Part shown: piece after piece, positions 1 to 16,213 of the stretch | Numbering within the stretch: the stretch's first letter is position 1 | How the letters are laid out: the number at the start of each line of letters is the position of its first letter | From: Lachnospiraceae bacterium | GTDB lineage: Bacteria; Bacillota_A; Clostridia; Lachnospirales; Lachnospiraceae | Direction: 5' to 3' | Assembly: GCA_021770615.1 (NCBI GenBank) | Contig: JAETQR010000010.1 | Location: 65,536 to 129,535 of the forward strand | DNA length: 64,000 bases | The notes under the pieces: model-generated | What the model was told of the DNA's origin: nothing | Seen by the model: the letters and a program-made list of their open reading frames with translations, nothing else | Database searches by the model: none | Made by a program: the position numbers and the translations under genes

Positions 1-1089
1 ATCCAATATCTCAGCCGCCTGTTTGACAACACCAGTGAGTGCTATAAATTTTTTTGGTTTCAGGCAATCGTTACGAAAGTGCTGGAGGGAAGAGAAGTAA
101 TTACATACGAAGAATTGATTGATGAAATGATAGCTGATGCCTGGTATATGGTGACGGAATATCATCTGAACATGGGACCTAAAGATACGTTAGAGCGTCT
201 GGTTCACTATATTAGCAGCATCAGTAGTATAAAGCCTTCTGAAAAGAAGGACAAGGTGCTGGAATACCTGACAAATTGCGAGGATAAAGAAGTATTACAG
301 AAGAAACGCACGCTTACTTATCATGTGCCATATCGTCTGCAGGCGCCATTTATGGAAACGATGAAGGGGAAGGAATGGAACGTGTCAGAGGGGAATCTGA
401 TTGCCAGGATCAACCGGGAAAAGCGTCTGATGTATTATTTTACAGAATTAAATGGTATGCAGACAGCGATTCGGATTCAGCCGGACTGGGTTTCTTATAT
501 CCATAAAAATCAGGAGATTTTAAAGGGATGGCTTCAATATAAAATGATCATGTATTTGCAGAAGCGCAATCCCAATGTGCCGGGCATCTCAGATAAGCTG
601 AAAGCACCAGAAGAGCGAAAGATGGACAAAGTGCAGGAGTATTGGAAGTTGTTATTGGAATTCGGGTCGGTCCGTGAAATTTATGGGGATGAGATTGTTA
701 CAAAAGAGGATATTTCTATTGATCATTTTGTGCCGTGGTCTTATGTGGCACATGATGAATTTTGGAACCTCCATCCGACAAAACGGGAGATCAATAGCAG
801 TAAGAGCAATAATCTTCCGGATTGGGATATTTATTTTTCAAAGTTATGTCGCTTGGAATATTATTCTTATGAAATGATGAATACCCATGGAGTGGTCATG
901 GATGCTTTTGAAAAATGTGCCAAAGAACATTTGAACAGCAGTGATATCCGGGGACGTATTTATAAAAAAGGACTGGCGCTGACAGAGTTTTCAAATGCGT
1001 TGGAAGAAGTGGTTCAGCCTGTTTACCAGTCGGCGAAAAATTGCGGATTCCGAAATTGGATATACGCAGGGAAAGAAGCCGATGAATAG
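1..1089 (+). CDS. HNH endonuclease domain protein, 5'-partial
   Basis: The reading frame is open from the first base of the window, so the gene starts upstream; a GTG at 79 is an internal codon. The visible part is about 362 residues. Near the C-terminal third, at codons around 709-830, it has Ile-Asp-His-Phe-Val-Pro-Trp followed by an Asn-Leu and a later Asn-Ser-Ser-Lys-Ser-Asn, which is the pattern of an HNH (His-Me finger) nuclease fold. The N-terminal part is mostly helical with no motif I recognise. It overlaps the next small reading frame by eight bases (ATG at 1082), suggesting an original nuclease-methyltransferase pair. Whether it belonged to a restriction or defence module is inference. 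It lies directly upstream of the cas operon on the same strand. Confidence 0.75.
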   Translation: MQYLSRLFDNTSECYKFFWFQAIVTKVLEGREVITYEELIDEMIADAWYMVTEYHLNMGPKDTLERLVHYISSISSIKPSEKKDKVLEYLTNCEDKEVLQKKRTLTYHVPYRLQAPFMETMKGKEWNVSEGNLIARINREKRLMYYFTELNGMQTAIRIQPDWVSYIHKNQEILKGWLQYKMIMYLQKRNPNVPGISDKLKAPEERKMDKVQEYWKLLLEFGSVREIYGDEIVTKEDISIDHFVPWSYVAHDEFWNLHPTKREINSSKSNNLPDWDIYFSKLCRLEYYSYEMMNTHGVVMDAFEKCAKEHLNSSDIRGRIYKKGLALTEFSNALEEVVQPVYQSAKNCGFRNWIYAGKEADE

Positions 1090-1222
1090 GAAAATGATTG
1101 ATTATTATAACAGGAATGCCAGAGGATTTGTCGACCGGACGATAGGAACTTTTAAAATACAGGATGCACGGCCGGATTATAAAAATAAGCCGTGGATCAA
1201 TATTATCGTAACAAAAAAATAG
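1082..1222 (+). pseudogene. Remnant of class I SAM-dependent methyltransferase
   Basis: A 46-codon frame starts at ATG 1082 inside the end of the HNH gene. Its first residues (MIDYYNRNARGFVDRT) resemble the N-terminus of a small class I methyltransferase family, and its last residues (DARPDYKNKPWINIIVTKK) resemble that family's C-terminus (normally a D-x-R-P ... W-[LI]-N-x-I motif). The whole SAM-binding core, normally about 150 residues or more, is missing. The sequence shows the two ends; the reading as an in-frame internal deletion is inference from family knowledge. It cannot be an active enzyme. Confidence 0.6.
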
Positions 1223-1269
1223 CAAAGCAAATATTTTGTATATACAAAAGAATGGGGAGAAGGGAAAAA

Positions 1270-3699
1270 TTGATAGCACATATTTCAGATGATGGATCCA
1301 GTAGGGAAGAATCTGTAGCGGAGCATACGGAAAAAACCGTGTATCTGTGCAAAGAAAAAGGGAAGAGATGTGGGATTTCCCATATCATGTCCATATGTGG
1401 AATGCTCCATGATATGGGAAAAAATAAGCGGAGGTTTGATGATTATATTCACGCAGATGAGAGGGAAAGAAAAAAACTGCGGGGCAAGATTGGACATGCT
1501 TCGACCGGAGCAAAATATATTTATGATAAGTATCATGAGAATTCTGCAAAAGTAAAAATTTTGACAGAGTTAGTCACCTATGCGGTGGCTGCCCATCATG
1601 GATTATTTGATTGTGTAAGTGAAGAGCAGACAGATTTATTTTCTACAAAGTTAAGTAAAGTGGAAGATTATGATGAGGCCTGCCGTAATGCAGAAAATGA
1701 TTATCTCCAACAATATGAACCGGAAAAAGTTTTTACAAAAGCGGAAGAAGAATTTGATCTGCTTTGGGATAAAATGAAAAAAGTAGTTGAGAGGATAACA
1801 CCTCTTTTATTGAGTAAAGATAAGCGAGATAAAAGAAAAGTATTATCTAATTGCCAGACCTTTTTGTTTGCCTCTCTGCAGCGGTTACTGCTATCTATTT
1901 TGATCGATGCCGATTGGGAAGCCACGGCCGATTTTATGAATGATGTCGATACGTTGTTAAAGCGCAATGATATGAATCATAAAAAAATATTTGCAAAAGC
2001 CAGAGAGAATTTTGAGACATATATGCAGACGAAAAATAGTTCAGCTCGCCTTTCTGATCTGACTGACAGAGAGAAAGAGATTAACGAGGGAAGAAATCGA
2101 TTACAAGAGGAGTGCAGAGAATTTGCAAAGTATCCGGCGGGAATCTATTGCCTGCCTATTCCGACAGGGGGAGGAAAAACACTGAGCAGTCTGGCATATG
2201 CCCTGGAGTATTGTAAGAGGCATCCGGAGACAGAACGTGTTATTTATGTGTCGCCCTATATTAGTATTACGGAACAGAATGCTAAAGTGTTCCGGGAGGC
2301 GATCGGGCAGGAAGAGTGGATTCTGGAACACCATTCCTCCGTGATAAAAGATACGGTGAAGGATGATGAGGATTATCGTAAAAACCGGTTTGCGCAACAG
2401 GATATAAATTGGGAAGATCCTTTTATATGTACCACATTTGTGCAGTTTATGAACACGCTTTTCTCCGATCAGAGCAGATCCATACGGCGTATGCACAGGC
2501 TGGTGAATTCCGTTATTATCATAGATGAGGTTCAGTCTATGCCTATTAAATGTGTACATACATTTAATCAGATGATTAATTTTCTAAATGTGGTCTGCAA
2601 TGCAGATATTATTTTGTGTACAGCGACACAACCGGCTTTGGGGGATGCGGTGTATCCTGTATGTTATAGTGAACCTAAGTATATGATAAAAGATGCGGAA
2701 ATCTGGTTTACCCGGTTTGAACGGGTGAAGATACATGTTCCTGAGCCTGGGCAGAAATATACATTTGAGAGTCTTGGGGATGAGATCATCTGTCAGCTGG
2801 ATACATATCGATCCATTCTTGTGATATTAAATACGAAATCAGCGGTAGGGAAATTGTATGATATATTGAAAGCATTTCCTGTACATGTAGAATATCTCAC
2901 GACGAATCTATGTGCAGAACACAGAAGTGACAAGATAGAAGCAGTAAAGAAAAAGCTCAGGGAAGGACAGGAGAGAGTTGTCGTTGTCAGCACGAATCTC
3001 ATAGAGGCGGGAGTGGACATTTCTTTTGAATGTGTATACCGTTCCATGACCGGACTTGACAGTTTGGCGCAGAGCGCAGGGCGGTGTAACAGAAACGGCG
3101 AGATGGCATCCGGAGTTTTAAACCTGATTCAGCTTGAAGGGGAAAATACCGGGAATATGGAAGAATTACTGCGGAATACCGGTGTTACCGGGCAGATCCT
3201 TTATGATTATAGGAAAATCGGTAGTGGGGAGAGCCTGTTGACGCCAAAATGGATGGATGATTATTTTAAAAAAGTATATTTGGATTCCGAAGATAAAATG
3301 AACTTCCCCATAAGACAAATGGATACGAGTATCATGGAACTTTTATCGAATGGTTTTCCCTGTACAGGGAAAAAGAACTGTATGAATCAGGCATACAAAA
3401 CAGCCGGCCGGGAGTACCGGGTGATTGATGACCATTCTTTTGGTGTGATAGTGCCATATAAAAGGGGGAATGAAATCCTGGAGGCCATTCGACAGTCTTC
3501 AGATCTGGCAGAAATAAAAGATCACATACGAAAGGCACAGCGGTATACGGTAAATGTGAGAGAGAACCAGTTGAAAAAATTTGATGGGCTCATTCAGCGT
3601 GTCAGTGAGCATATCCCCGGGTTATATATGGTGGCAGCTCCCGGGGCTTATACAGAAGAGCGGGGGATCACTGCGCAATGGGAACCACTTATTTTTTAA
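1270..3699 (+). CDS. cas3: Type I-C Cas3 nuclease-helicase
   Basis: Cas3 is recruited to Cascade-bound target DNA, unwinds it and degrades one strand. The N-terminal HD nuclease domain shows AEHTEKT, LHDMGKNKRRF and AAHHGLFD. The SF2 helicase shows PTGGGKTL (Walker A), IIIDEVQSMP (motif II, DEVQ rather than DEAH), TATQPAL (motif III), STNLIEAGVDIS (motif V) and QSAGRCNRNGE (motif VI). The frame is open from GTG 1192, with an ATG at 1252. I prefer TTG 1270 because GGGAGAAGGG sits 5-6 bases before it and because I-C Cas3 proteins usually begin close to an Ile-Ala-His-Ile stretch. That gives 809 residues, normal for the family. It is the first gene of the operon, with 42 bases to cas5c. Start uncertain, function very likely. 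Confidence 0.95.
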   Translation: MIAHISDDGSSREESVAEHTEKTVYLCKEKGKRCGISHIMSICGMLHDMGKNKRRFDDYIHADERERKKLRGKIGHASTGAKYIYDKYHENSAKVKILTELVTYAVAAHHGLFDCVSEEQTDLFSTKLSKVEDYDEACRNAENDYLQQYEPEKVFTKAEEEFDLLWDKMKKVVERITPLLLSKDKRDKRKVLSNCQTFLFASLQRLLLSILIDADWEATADFMNDVDTLLKRNDMNHKKIFAKARENFETYMQTKNSSARLSDLTDREKEINEGRNRLQEECREFAKYPAGIYCLPIPTGGGKTLSSLAYALEYCKRHPETERVIYVSPYISITEQNAKVFREAIGQEEWILEHHSSVIKDTVKDDEDYRKNRFAQQDINWEDPFICTTFVQFMNTLFSDQSRSIRRMHRLVNSVIIIDEVQSMPIKCVHTFNQMINFLNVVCNADIILCTATQPALGDAVYPVCYSEPKYMIKDAEIWFTRFERVKIHVPEPGQKYTFESLGDEIICQLDTYRSILVILNTKSAVGKLYDILKAFPVHVEYLTTNLCAEHRSDKIEAVKKKLREGQERVVVVSTNLIEAGVDISFECVYRSMTGLDSLAQSAGRCNRNGEMASGVLNLIQLEGENTGNMEELLRNTGVTGQILYDYRKIGSGESLLTPKWMDDYFKKVYLDSEDKMNFPIRQMDTSIMELLSNGFPCTGKKNCMNQAYKTAGREYRVIDDHSFGVIVPYKRGNEILEAIRQSSDLAEIKDHIRKAQRYTVNVRENQLKKFDGLIQRVSEHIPGLYMVAAPGAYTEERGITAQWEPLIF

Positions 3700-3741
3700 T
3701 AGATTATTTTTTAAAATAAATTACGAAAGGAGAAGTGCAGA

Positions 3742-4491
3742 GTGGAAAAACCGAATATAATTGAGTACACCGTATTTGGAAGATATGCCTTATTTACAGA
3801 TCCCCTGTCCAAGACAGGAGGAGAAAAATGCAGTTACCAGATACCTACCTATCAGGCGCTTAAGGGAATTACGGAATCGATCTACTGGAAGCCAACGCTC
3901 ACCTGGGTCATTGATGAATGCCGGATCATGAAATGGATCCAGACAGAGTCCAAAGGGATCCGTCCGATCAAATACAACGAAAATAAAAATGATCTGTCTC
4001 TTTATACTTATTTGCGCGATGTTGAGTACCGGGTAAAGGCGCATTTTGAGTGGAACGAGAACCGACCGGATTTAGCCCATGACAGGAACGAGAACAAGCA
4101 TTATGACATCGCAAGGAGAATGCTTGAGCGGGGCGGAAGAAGGGATATCTTTTTGGGCGCCAGGGAGTGCCAGGGATATGTAGAGCCCTGTCACATAGAT
4201 GAGGGAGAGGGGGCATATGATAAGGCAAACCTATCCTTTGGCATTATGGTTCATGGTATTACATATCCGGATGAAGCTGTACGGGAGGAAGAGAAGGGGA
4301 AAATGACGGTTCGTCTGTGGAACGCACAGATGCAAAACGGCATCATTCATTTTCCCCGTCCCGAAGAATGTGAGATCCGGCGAATCCTGCGCAGTGAAAA
4401 ACAGAAGTCGTTTGTACCCGGTCAAAACTTTTCCGGCTTAGATGAATTTGAGGGAGGTGGTGCCTTTGGCATGGTTAAAAACCTTGGCTGA
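3742..4491 (+). CDS. cas5c: Type I-C Cas5c (Cas5d) crRNA endoribonuclease
   Basis: A 249-residue RAMP protein. In type I-C systems Cas5c replaces Cas6: it cuts the pre-crRNA at the base of the repeat hairpin, stays on the 5' handle and becomes part of Cascade. The N-terminal ferredoxin-like start ([14 protein letters not shown]), the middle [13 protein letters not shown] and the later [13 protein letters not shown] block match the family. The start is GTG 3742, with AAGGAG about 8 bases upstream. It overlaps cas8c by 26 bases, which points to translational coupling. Confidence 0.95.
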   Translation: MEKPNIIEYTVFGRYALFTDPLSKTGGEKCSYQIPTYQALKGITESIYWKPTLTWVIDECRIMKWIQTESKGIRPIKYNENKNDLSLYTYLRDVEYRVKAHFEWNENRPDLAHDRNENKHYDIARRMLERGGRRDIFLGARECQGYVEPCHIDEGEGAYDKANLSFGIMVHGITYPDEAVREEEKGKMTVRLWNAQMQNGIIHFPRPEECEIRRILRSEKQKSFVPGQNFSGLDEFEGGGAFGMVKNLG

Positions 4492-6388
4492 TACATATGA
4501 CGTCTATTCTGAACAGGCGGGTGTGATAAGAAATGACCAGCCTGTGTTGCTGCCCCTTTCCCACTCTACGTTTAATGCCCAGATTGAAGTGATACTGGAT
4601 GAGGAGGGCAATTTCATAGACTCGAAAAAACTCGATAAAGGGCCGGATGTCGTCACAATAATTCCGGTGACAGAGGATTCTGCTGCGAGAAGCAGTGGGA
4701 TTGCGCCACATCCATTGTGTGATAAACTTTGCTATGTGGCAGGAGACTACGTATTATATACGGGAGATCAGAAGAAAAAAGAATACTACGAGTCGTATAT
4801 GGAACAGCTGCAGGAATGGGCGGAATCCGGTGATACACACCCTATGGTGCGGACGATATGGAAGTATCTGCAGAAGAAATCGCTGATCCATGATCTGATC
4901 CAGAATCATACATTGGAGCTGAATGAACGCGGACGACTTACAGATCATGTGAAATTACAGGGCTCCGGGCAGACCGGCGCCAATGTAAGATTTATCGTCT
5001 ATGGAAATGACAAGCCCCGCGTGTGGGAAAATCAGGAATTGTATGAGACATATGACAGGTATTACCAGAAGAGGGCGGGACAGACAGAGTTATGTTATGT
5101 GGCCGGAGAGCTGGGAGCCTGTTCGGAGAAACATCCTTCCAAGATACGAAACAGCGGTGATAAGGCAAAACTGATTTCGGGAAATGATGAATCGGGATTT
5201 ACTTACCGAGGCAGATTTGCCTCAAAAGACCAGGCGGTTTCTGTCGGATATGCGGTGTCGCAAAAGGCCCATAATGCCCTGAAATGGCTGATCCAGAAAC
5301 AGGGATATACCAGAGATGGCTCGGCGGTGGTTTGTTGGATGTCAAACCGGGATATGTCAGTTCCCGACATGATGAAGGATTCCATACATGCCTATGAGGA
5401 TCTGGACGATTTTGAGTTTGATTTTGACATACTGGATGACATAGAGGAAGAGAGTACAAACAAACAGGATACCGGAAAATATTTTGCGGAACAATTTAAT
5501 CTTGCGGTGCGTGGATATGCCGGTAAGATCAAAGTGGATGACCATATTGCAGTAATCGCACTGGATGCGGCGACGACGGGAAGGCTGTCGATTTCTTATT
5601 ATGATGAGATGGGCGGAAAACAGTATATGGATGCTTTGTTATACTGGCAGGAGCATTGCAAGTGGCGCCGTTTTATAAAAGTGGGGAAAATAGATGATGA
5701 TAAAAAGCAAATCCTATGTGAATGTTCACCATCACCCCGTGATATGGCTCTGGCTGCCTTTGGCACACAGAAATCAAACTGGCTGGAGGCGGACAGTAAA
5801 CTGATCCGGGCTGTTACAAACCGCCTGCTTCCATACATTACCGGAAAAGGGGGCAGGATTCCCTCAGATGTTGTCAAAGCGGCGGCGAGGAGAGCGTCCA
5901 TGCCACAATCCATGAATCATTTTGTATGGTATAATGATGTGCTATGTGTTGTGTGTGCAATGATTCGATTTAATTATGAGAAGGGAGGCAAGACAATGGA
6001 TAAATTTCTGGAGGACAATGTGAATGACCGAAATGTTTTGTTTGGGAGACTGCTGGCCGTATATGATCTTATGGAGCGGCGCGCCATGTTCGAGCGCGAC
6101 GAAAATGGCAAAGTAAAAGAAGGGCGTACAACGAATGCAAGACGTTACTGGAATGCGTTCAGTAGCAGGCCCGCCAAAACATTTAAAACTATAAAACAGA
6201 ATATGATTCCATACGAAAAGAAATTAACGGGGTATGAGTTGAAAAAGTTTGAAGAGTGGACGGAGGAAATTATGGTACATCTTGCCGGAGCCGGATTTGA
6301 CAATAAGCCGCTGTCGGAGATGTACCTGCCGGCATATTATATGCAGACCGAGTATATGAAACAGGCATTTCAGAAAAAAGAACAGTAA
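4466..6388 (+). CDS. cas8c: Type I-C Cas8c large subunit (Csd1)
   Basis: The large Cascade subunit that recognises the PAM and starts target unwinding. The frame could begin at ATG 4442, but GGGAGGTGG at 4453-4460 sits just before TTG 4466, and Csd1 proteins usually start with a Trp-Leu-x-x-Leu ... Tyr motif, as seen here ([11 protein letters not shown]). From 4466 the protein is 640 residues, a normal length. The C-terminal part contains a possible independent start near 5977, typical of cas8c genes that also encode a Cas11-like small subunit (see its entry). Followed after 29 bases by cas7c. Confidence 0.94.
   Translation: MAWLKTLADTYDVYSEQAGVIRNDQPVLLPLSHSTFNAQIEVILDEEGNFIDSKKLDKGPDVVTIIPVTEDSAARSSGIAPHPLCDKLCYVAGDYVLYTGDQKKKEYYESYMEQLQEWAESGDTHPMVRTIWKYLQKKSLIHDLIQNHTLELNERGRLTDHVKLQGSGQTGANVRFIVYGNDKPRVWENQELYETYDRYYQKRAGQTELCYVAGELGACSEKHPSKIRNSGDKAKLISGNDESGFTYRGRFASKDQAVSVGYAVSQKAHNALKWLIQKQGYTRDGSAVVCWMSNRDMSVPDMMKDSIHAYEDLDDFEFDFDILDDIEEESTNKQDTGKYFAEQFNLAVRGYAGKIKVDDHIAVIALDAATTGRLSISYYDEMGGKQYMDALLYWQEHCKWRRFIKVGKIDDDKKQILCECSPSPRDMALAAFGTQKSNWLEADSKLIRAVTNRLLPYITGKGGRIPSDVVKAAARRASMPQSMNHFVWYNDVLCVVCAMIRFNYEKGGKTMDKFLEDNVNDRNVLFGRLLAVYDLMERRAMFERDENGKVKEGRTTNARRYWNAFSSRPAKTFKTIKQNMIPYEKKLTGYELKKFEEWTEEIMVHLAGAGFDNKPLSEMYLPAYYMQTEYMKQAFQKKEQ
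5977..6388 (+). other. Possible internal Cas11c small-subunit frame in cas8c
   Basis: In several type I-C systems the 3' end of cas8c is also translated on its own as the Cas11 small subunit. Here the in-frame ATG at 5995 ([13 protein letters not shown]) is preceded by GAGAAGGGAGGC at about 5979-5990, a good Shine-Dalgarno placed 5-6 bases ahead. The product would be about 130 residues and helical, the expected size for Cas11c. What is seen is the ribosome site and the start; translation is inference. Confidence 0.6.
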
Positions 6389-6417
6389 AATAATAAGTGC
6401 AGAAAAGGAGAGATAAA

Positions 6418-7263
6418 ATGGGCGAATTTACAAACAAAATTGATTTTGAGGTTTTAGTGATGGTGCAAAATGCAAATCCGAATGGGGATCCGTTGAATGG
6501 CAACCGGCCGCGGGAGACATATGACGGCTATGGGGAGATTTCTGATGTGTGTATTAAGCGCAAGATCAGAAACCGGCTGCAGGATATGGGTGAGAATATA
6601 TTTGTGCAGAGCGATGAGCGTTCCGATGATGGATGTAAAAGCCTTGCAGACCGGGCAAAGAGCAACGAGGATATGCAGAAGGCACAGAAGGATAAGGATC
6701 GGGATGCATATGCAAAAGCGGCCTGTAAGACATGGATCGATGTGCGCAGTTTTGGGCAGGTTTTTGCATTTAAGGATGGTAACGTATCTGTCGGTGTCAG
6801 GGGCCCGGTTTCAGTGCACTCAGCGTTTAGTGTACTGCCCGTTTCGATAGACAGTATGCAGATCACGAAAAGTGTCAACAGCGAGACAAAGGATAAGAAG
6901 TCGTCGGATACAATGGGAATGAAACACAAAGTACATTCGGCATTGTACGTTGTGAAGGGAAGTATTAATCATCAGCTGGCTGAAAGAACAGGGTTCAGTG
7001 ATGAGGATGCGGAGAAAATAAAAGAAGCGCTTCGGACACTGTTTGTGAATGACAGCTCCTCGGCAAGACCGGATGGCAGTATGGAAGTGTGCAGAGTATA
7101 CTGGTGGAAACACAACTGCCCGATGGGACAGTATTCATCGGCAAAAGTACACAGACTGGTGAAAGTCACTGCGAAAGTAGATGATCCAAAAACTTTTGGA
7201 GATTATGAGATCATCGTTGATTCGCTGCCTGATCTGGAGCTGGAAGAAATAGAAGGAATTTAG
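6418..7263 (+). CDS. cas7c: Type I-C Cas7c backbone subunit (Csd2)
   Basis: Cas7 forms the Cascade filament along the crRNA spacer. The N-terminus FEVLVMVQNANPNGDPLNGNRPR is the hallmark of the Csd2/Csh2 family, with the NPNGDP loop. The start at ATG 6418 is set by AAAAGGAGAG about 7 bases upstream; a GTG at 6397 would add seven residues without a ribosome site. The length of 281 residues is typical. It ends two bases before cas4. Confidence 0.95.
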   Translation: MGEFTNKIDFEVLVMVQNANPNGDPLNGNRPRETYDGYGEISDVCIKRKIRNRLQDMGENIFVQSDERSDDGCKSLADRAKSNEDMQKAQKDKDRDAYAKAACKTWIDVRSFGQVFAFKDGNVSVGVRGPVSVHSAFSVLPVSIDSMQITKSVNSETKDKKSSDTMGMKHKVHSALYVVKGSINHQLAERTGFSDEDAEKIKEALRTLFVNDSSSARPDGSMEVCRVYWWKHNCPMGQYSSAKVHRLVKVTAKVDDPKTFGDYEIIVDSLPDLELEEIEGI

Positions 7264-7265
7264 TT

Positions 7266-7925
7266 ATGTATTCAGAAGAAGATTATCTAATGCTTTCAGG
7301 TATTCAGCATTTTGCTTTCTGCAAAAGGCAATGGGCATTGATACATATCGAGCAGCAATGGGCTGAGAACTACAAGACAACGGCTGGAGAACTGATGCAC
7401 AAAAGGGCACATGATGAGGAATCCTTTGAAAAGAGAGGAGATCTGCTGATCGTCAGGGGACTGCGTATTGCTTCACATGAACTGGGGATGAGCGGACAGT
7501 GTGACGTAGTTGAGTTCCATCAAAGTGAGGATGGCATTGACTTATTTGGTTATGATGGAAAATGGATTCCAGAGCCCATTGAATATAAGCATGGAACGCC
7601 TAAAGAAAATAATGCGGATGAATTGCAGCTTTGTGCACAGGCGCTTTGTCTGGAAGAAATGTTTCAGACAAGCATATCCCGGGGTTCTTTGTATTATGGT
7701 GAGAATAGAAGGAGAAGCAAGGTGGAATTTACCGGGGATCTGCGAAATGAAACGAAAAAAACGGCAAAAAAGATGCACGAAATGTTTCGGAGAGGACATA
7801 CCCCTAATGTAAAGACTTCAAAGCAGTGTAAGTCGTGCTCTCTGGCGGATCTGTGTCTGCCCAAATTGCAAAAGAATATGGATGTCGGACAGTATATCAA
7901 ACAGAATATTCACATTGGAGAATAA
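7266..7925 (+). CDS. cas4: Cas4 PAM-processing exonuclease
   Basis: A 219-residue RecB-family nuclease carrying an Fe-S cluster. With Cas1-Cas2 it trims prespacers so that the PAM end is correct and spacers are inserted in the right orientation. Seen in sequence: a first cysteine in HFAFCKRQWAL, the Gln-Cys-Asp-Val region (GMSGQCDVVEF), PIEYKHGTPK (the E-x-K of the PD-(D/E)XK site), QLCAQALCLEE, and the C-terminal cluster cysteines CKSCSLADLC. It starts at ATG 7266, nearly abutting cas7c, and is in the usual I-C position before cas1. Confidence 0.95.
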   Translation: MYSEEDYLMLSGIQHFAFCKRQWALIHIEQQWAENYKTTAGELMHKRAHDEESFEKRGDLLIVRGLRIASHELGMSGQCDVVEFHQSEDGIDLFGYDGKWIPEPIEYKHGTPKENNADELQLCAQALCLEEMFQTSISRGSLYYGENRRRSKVEFTGDLRNETKKTAKKMHEMFRRGHTPNVKTSKQCKSCSLADLCLPKLQKNMDVGQYIKQNIHIGE

Positions 7926-7965
7926 CTTTTGAATAGTACCATTGCGCTAAATACAGGAGGCCGAA

Positions 7966-8997
7966 ATGCGAAAATTGTTAAATACATTATATGTGATGAC
8001 AGAAAGTTGCTATCTGACATTAGATGGGGAGAATATTGTAATACAAAACGGAGAAAAAATTCTTGCCAGGTTTCCCCTCCATACGCTGGAGAATGTAGTA
8101 TGTTTCACATATAAAGGGGCAACGCCGGCACTTATGGGTGCATGTGCGGAGAGAAAAATCGGAATAAGTTTTTTTTCACCTAGAGGAAAGTTTCTTGCCA
8201 GGACAGTTGGGAAGGAATATGGTAATGTGCTTTTGAGAAAAGAACAGTATCGTATTTCTGATGATCATGGCAGGAGCGTGTCGTATGCTAAAAATATGAT
8301 ATTAGGAAAAGTTTTTAATGGCAGATGGAGCGTGGAGCGAACTCTACGTGATCATGCCTATCGTGTGGATGAAGATAAACTGCGGCGAGTTTCAGGGGTC
8401 ATGTATGATTCCCTGCAAAAAATTGAAGAGGTATCTGCACTGGATGAGCTGCGTGGGCTAGAAGGGAAGGCAGCAGAACAATATTTCTCAGTGTTTGATG
8501 ATTTGATCTTAAATCAAAAAGAGGATTTTACATTTACAACGAGAAATCGAAGACCGCCTCTTGACAATGTAAATGCAGTTTTATCATTTGCTTATACAAT
8601 TTTAGCAGGTGAATGTGCAAATTCGCTGTACAGTGTTGGTCTTGATCCATATGTGGGATTTATGCATAGCGACAGACCGGGAAGGACATCGCTGGCACTT
8701 GATATGATGGAGGAACTACGCCCGATCATAGCCGATCGGTTTATTCTGACACTAATCAATACAAAAGCGCTTCGGTCATCTCATTTTGAAACCCAGCAGG
8801 ATCATGCAGTTTTTTTAAATGAAGAGGGAAGAAAAGTCTTTTTTAATGCTTGGCAGAACCGCAAAAAGGAGACGATCACCCATCCTTTTCTGAAAGAAAA
8901 GATAGAGTGGGGCTTGGTTCCATATGTACAGGCGCTCTTGCTGGCACGAACGATTCGGGGCGACTTGGATGAATATCCGCCATTTTTATGGAAGTAG
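7966..8997 (+). CDS. cas1: Cas1 integrase (type I-C)
   Basis: The catalytic subunit of the spacer integrase. The 343-residue protein has the N-terminal beta-rich domain and a C-terminal helical active site: the Glu in FAYTILAGECANSL, the His in GFMHSDRPGRTSLALDMMEELRP, and the acidic residues after it. The start ATG 7966 is preceded by ACAGGAGGCCGAA, a strong ribosome site. It ends directly against cas2. Confidence 0.96.
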   Translation: MRKLLNTLYVMTESCYLTLDGENIVIQNGEKILARFPLHTLENVVCFTYKGATPALMGACAERKIGISFFSPRGKFLARTVGKEYGNVLLRKEQYRISDDHGRSVSYAKNMILGKVFNGRWSVERTLRDHAYRVDEDKLRRVSGVMYDSLQKIEEVSALDELRGLEGKAAEQYFSVFDDLILNQKEDFTFTTRNRRPPLDNVNAVLSFAYTILAGECANSLYSVGLDPYVGFMHSDRPGRTSLALDMMEELRPIIADRFILTLINTKALRSSHFETQQDHAVFLNEEGRKVFFNAWQNRKKETITHPFLKEKIEWGLVPYVQALLLARTIRGDLDEYPPFLWK

Positions 8998-9297
8998 GTG
9001 ATTTTTATACTAATACTGATTACTTATGATGTTTCGACACAGGATGCTGCAGGACGTAAACGACTCAGAAAAGTGGCAAAGGAATGTGTCAATTATGGAC
9101 AGAGGGTACAGAATTCAGTATTTGAATGTGTTTTGGACTCTTCTCAGCTGTTAATAGTGAAGGACAAGTTGTTATCGATGATCGATCCCAAGGCAGATAG
9201 CTTGCGATTTTATAATCTGGGTAATAAATACCAAAGAAAAGTAGAACATTTTGGTGTAAAAGCATCCTATGAGGCAGAGGGAACATTGATAATATAG
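8998..9297 (+). CDS. cas2: Cas2 (type I-C)
   Basis: The structural partner of Cas1 in spacer acquisition. The ferredoxin-like start LITYDVSTQDAAGRKRLRKVAK and the block NYGQRVQNSVFEC are diagnostic. The only standard start is GTG 8998, touching the cas1 stop. It gives 99 residues with a slightly longer N-terminus than the usual MLVLITYDV, so the true start may be a nearby non-standard codon; no clear ribosome site helps. Translational coupling to cas1 is likely. Confidence 0.95.
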   Translation: MIFILILITYDVSTQDAAGRKRLRKVAKECVNYGQRVQNSVFECVLDSSQLLIVKDKLLSMIDPKADSLRFYNLGNKYQRKVEHFGVKASYEAEGTLII

Positions 9298-9458
9298 TGG
9301 TGCGAGTCCTAAATGAACATGATATACCTAAGGGGTTCGCACCATAAAATATAAACAAAATGAAATGAATATGCCATGAAAAAATCAAAATAAATTATAT
9401 TTTGGTCATGTTGTACAAATAGAAATCCATATTTGTTTGTAAATATGTGATTTTTGCT
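9298..9458 (+). promoter_or_regulatory. CRISPR leader
   Basis: 161 bases of AT-rich DNA lie between the cas2 stop and the first repeat. They begin with an 8-bp inverted repeat (TGGTGCGA 9298-9305 with TCGCACCA 9337-9344), which could end or attenuate the cas transcript. Another short dyad (ATATTT...AAATAT, about 9430-9447) lies close to the first repeat. The position beside cas2, the intact repeats next to it and the decayed repeats at the far end show that this is the leader side, where new spacers enter and the array promoter should lie. I could not fix the promoter with confidence. Confidence 0.75.
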
Positions 9459-16079
<6,621 letters not shown>

Positions 16080-16213
16080 CAAGCACATCTGAGGGTTCTT
16101 AAGAAAAACAGAGGTATCAATAACTTACGAAAGTAGCCAGCTATACGGACAGTTTGGAAACATCTGTGCTCATGGAGATTAACTAGGGCACAGCAAGAAT
16201 ATTAATTAAGGAC
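16080..16213 (+). other. Array trailer and decayed phage sequence
   Basis: After the last repeat the DNA appears to run into broken phage coding sequence. A short stretch in frame with the gene downstream (TARILIKD, after a TAG at 16184) continues the minor capsid protein homology upstream of its ATG. Reading further back meets that stop, so the N-terminal half of the phage gene is missing or frame-broken here. No transposon end is visible. Confidence 0.45.

Noticed and set aside
995..1081. Extending the methyltransferase remnant upstream to 995
   Set aside because: That part lies inside the HNH gene in another frame, and the family-like sequence starts only at the ATG at 1082.
9298..9344. 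tracrRNA or anti-repeat in the leader
   Set aside because: The dyad there does not resemble the repeat, and type I-C does not use a tracrRNA.
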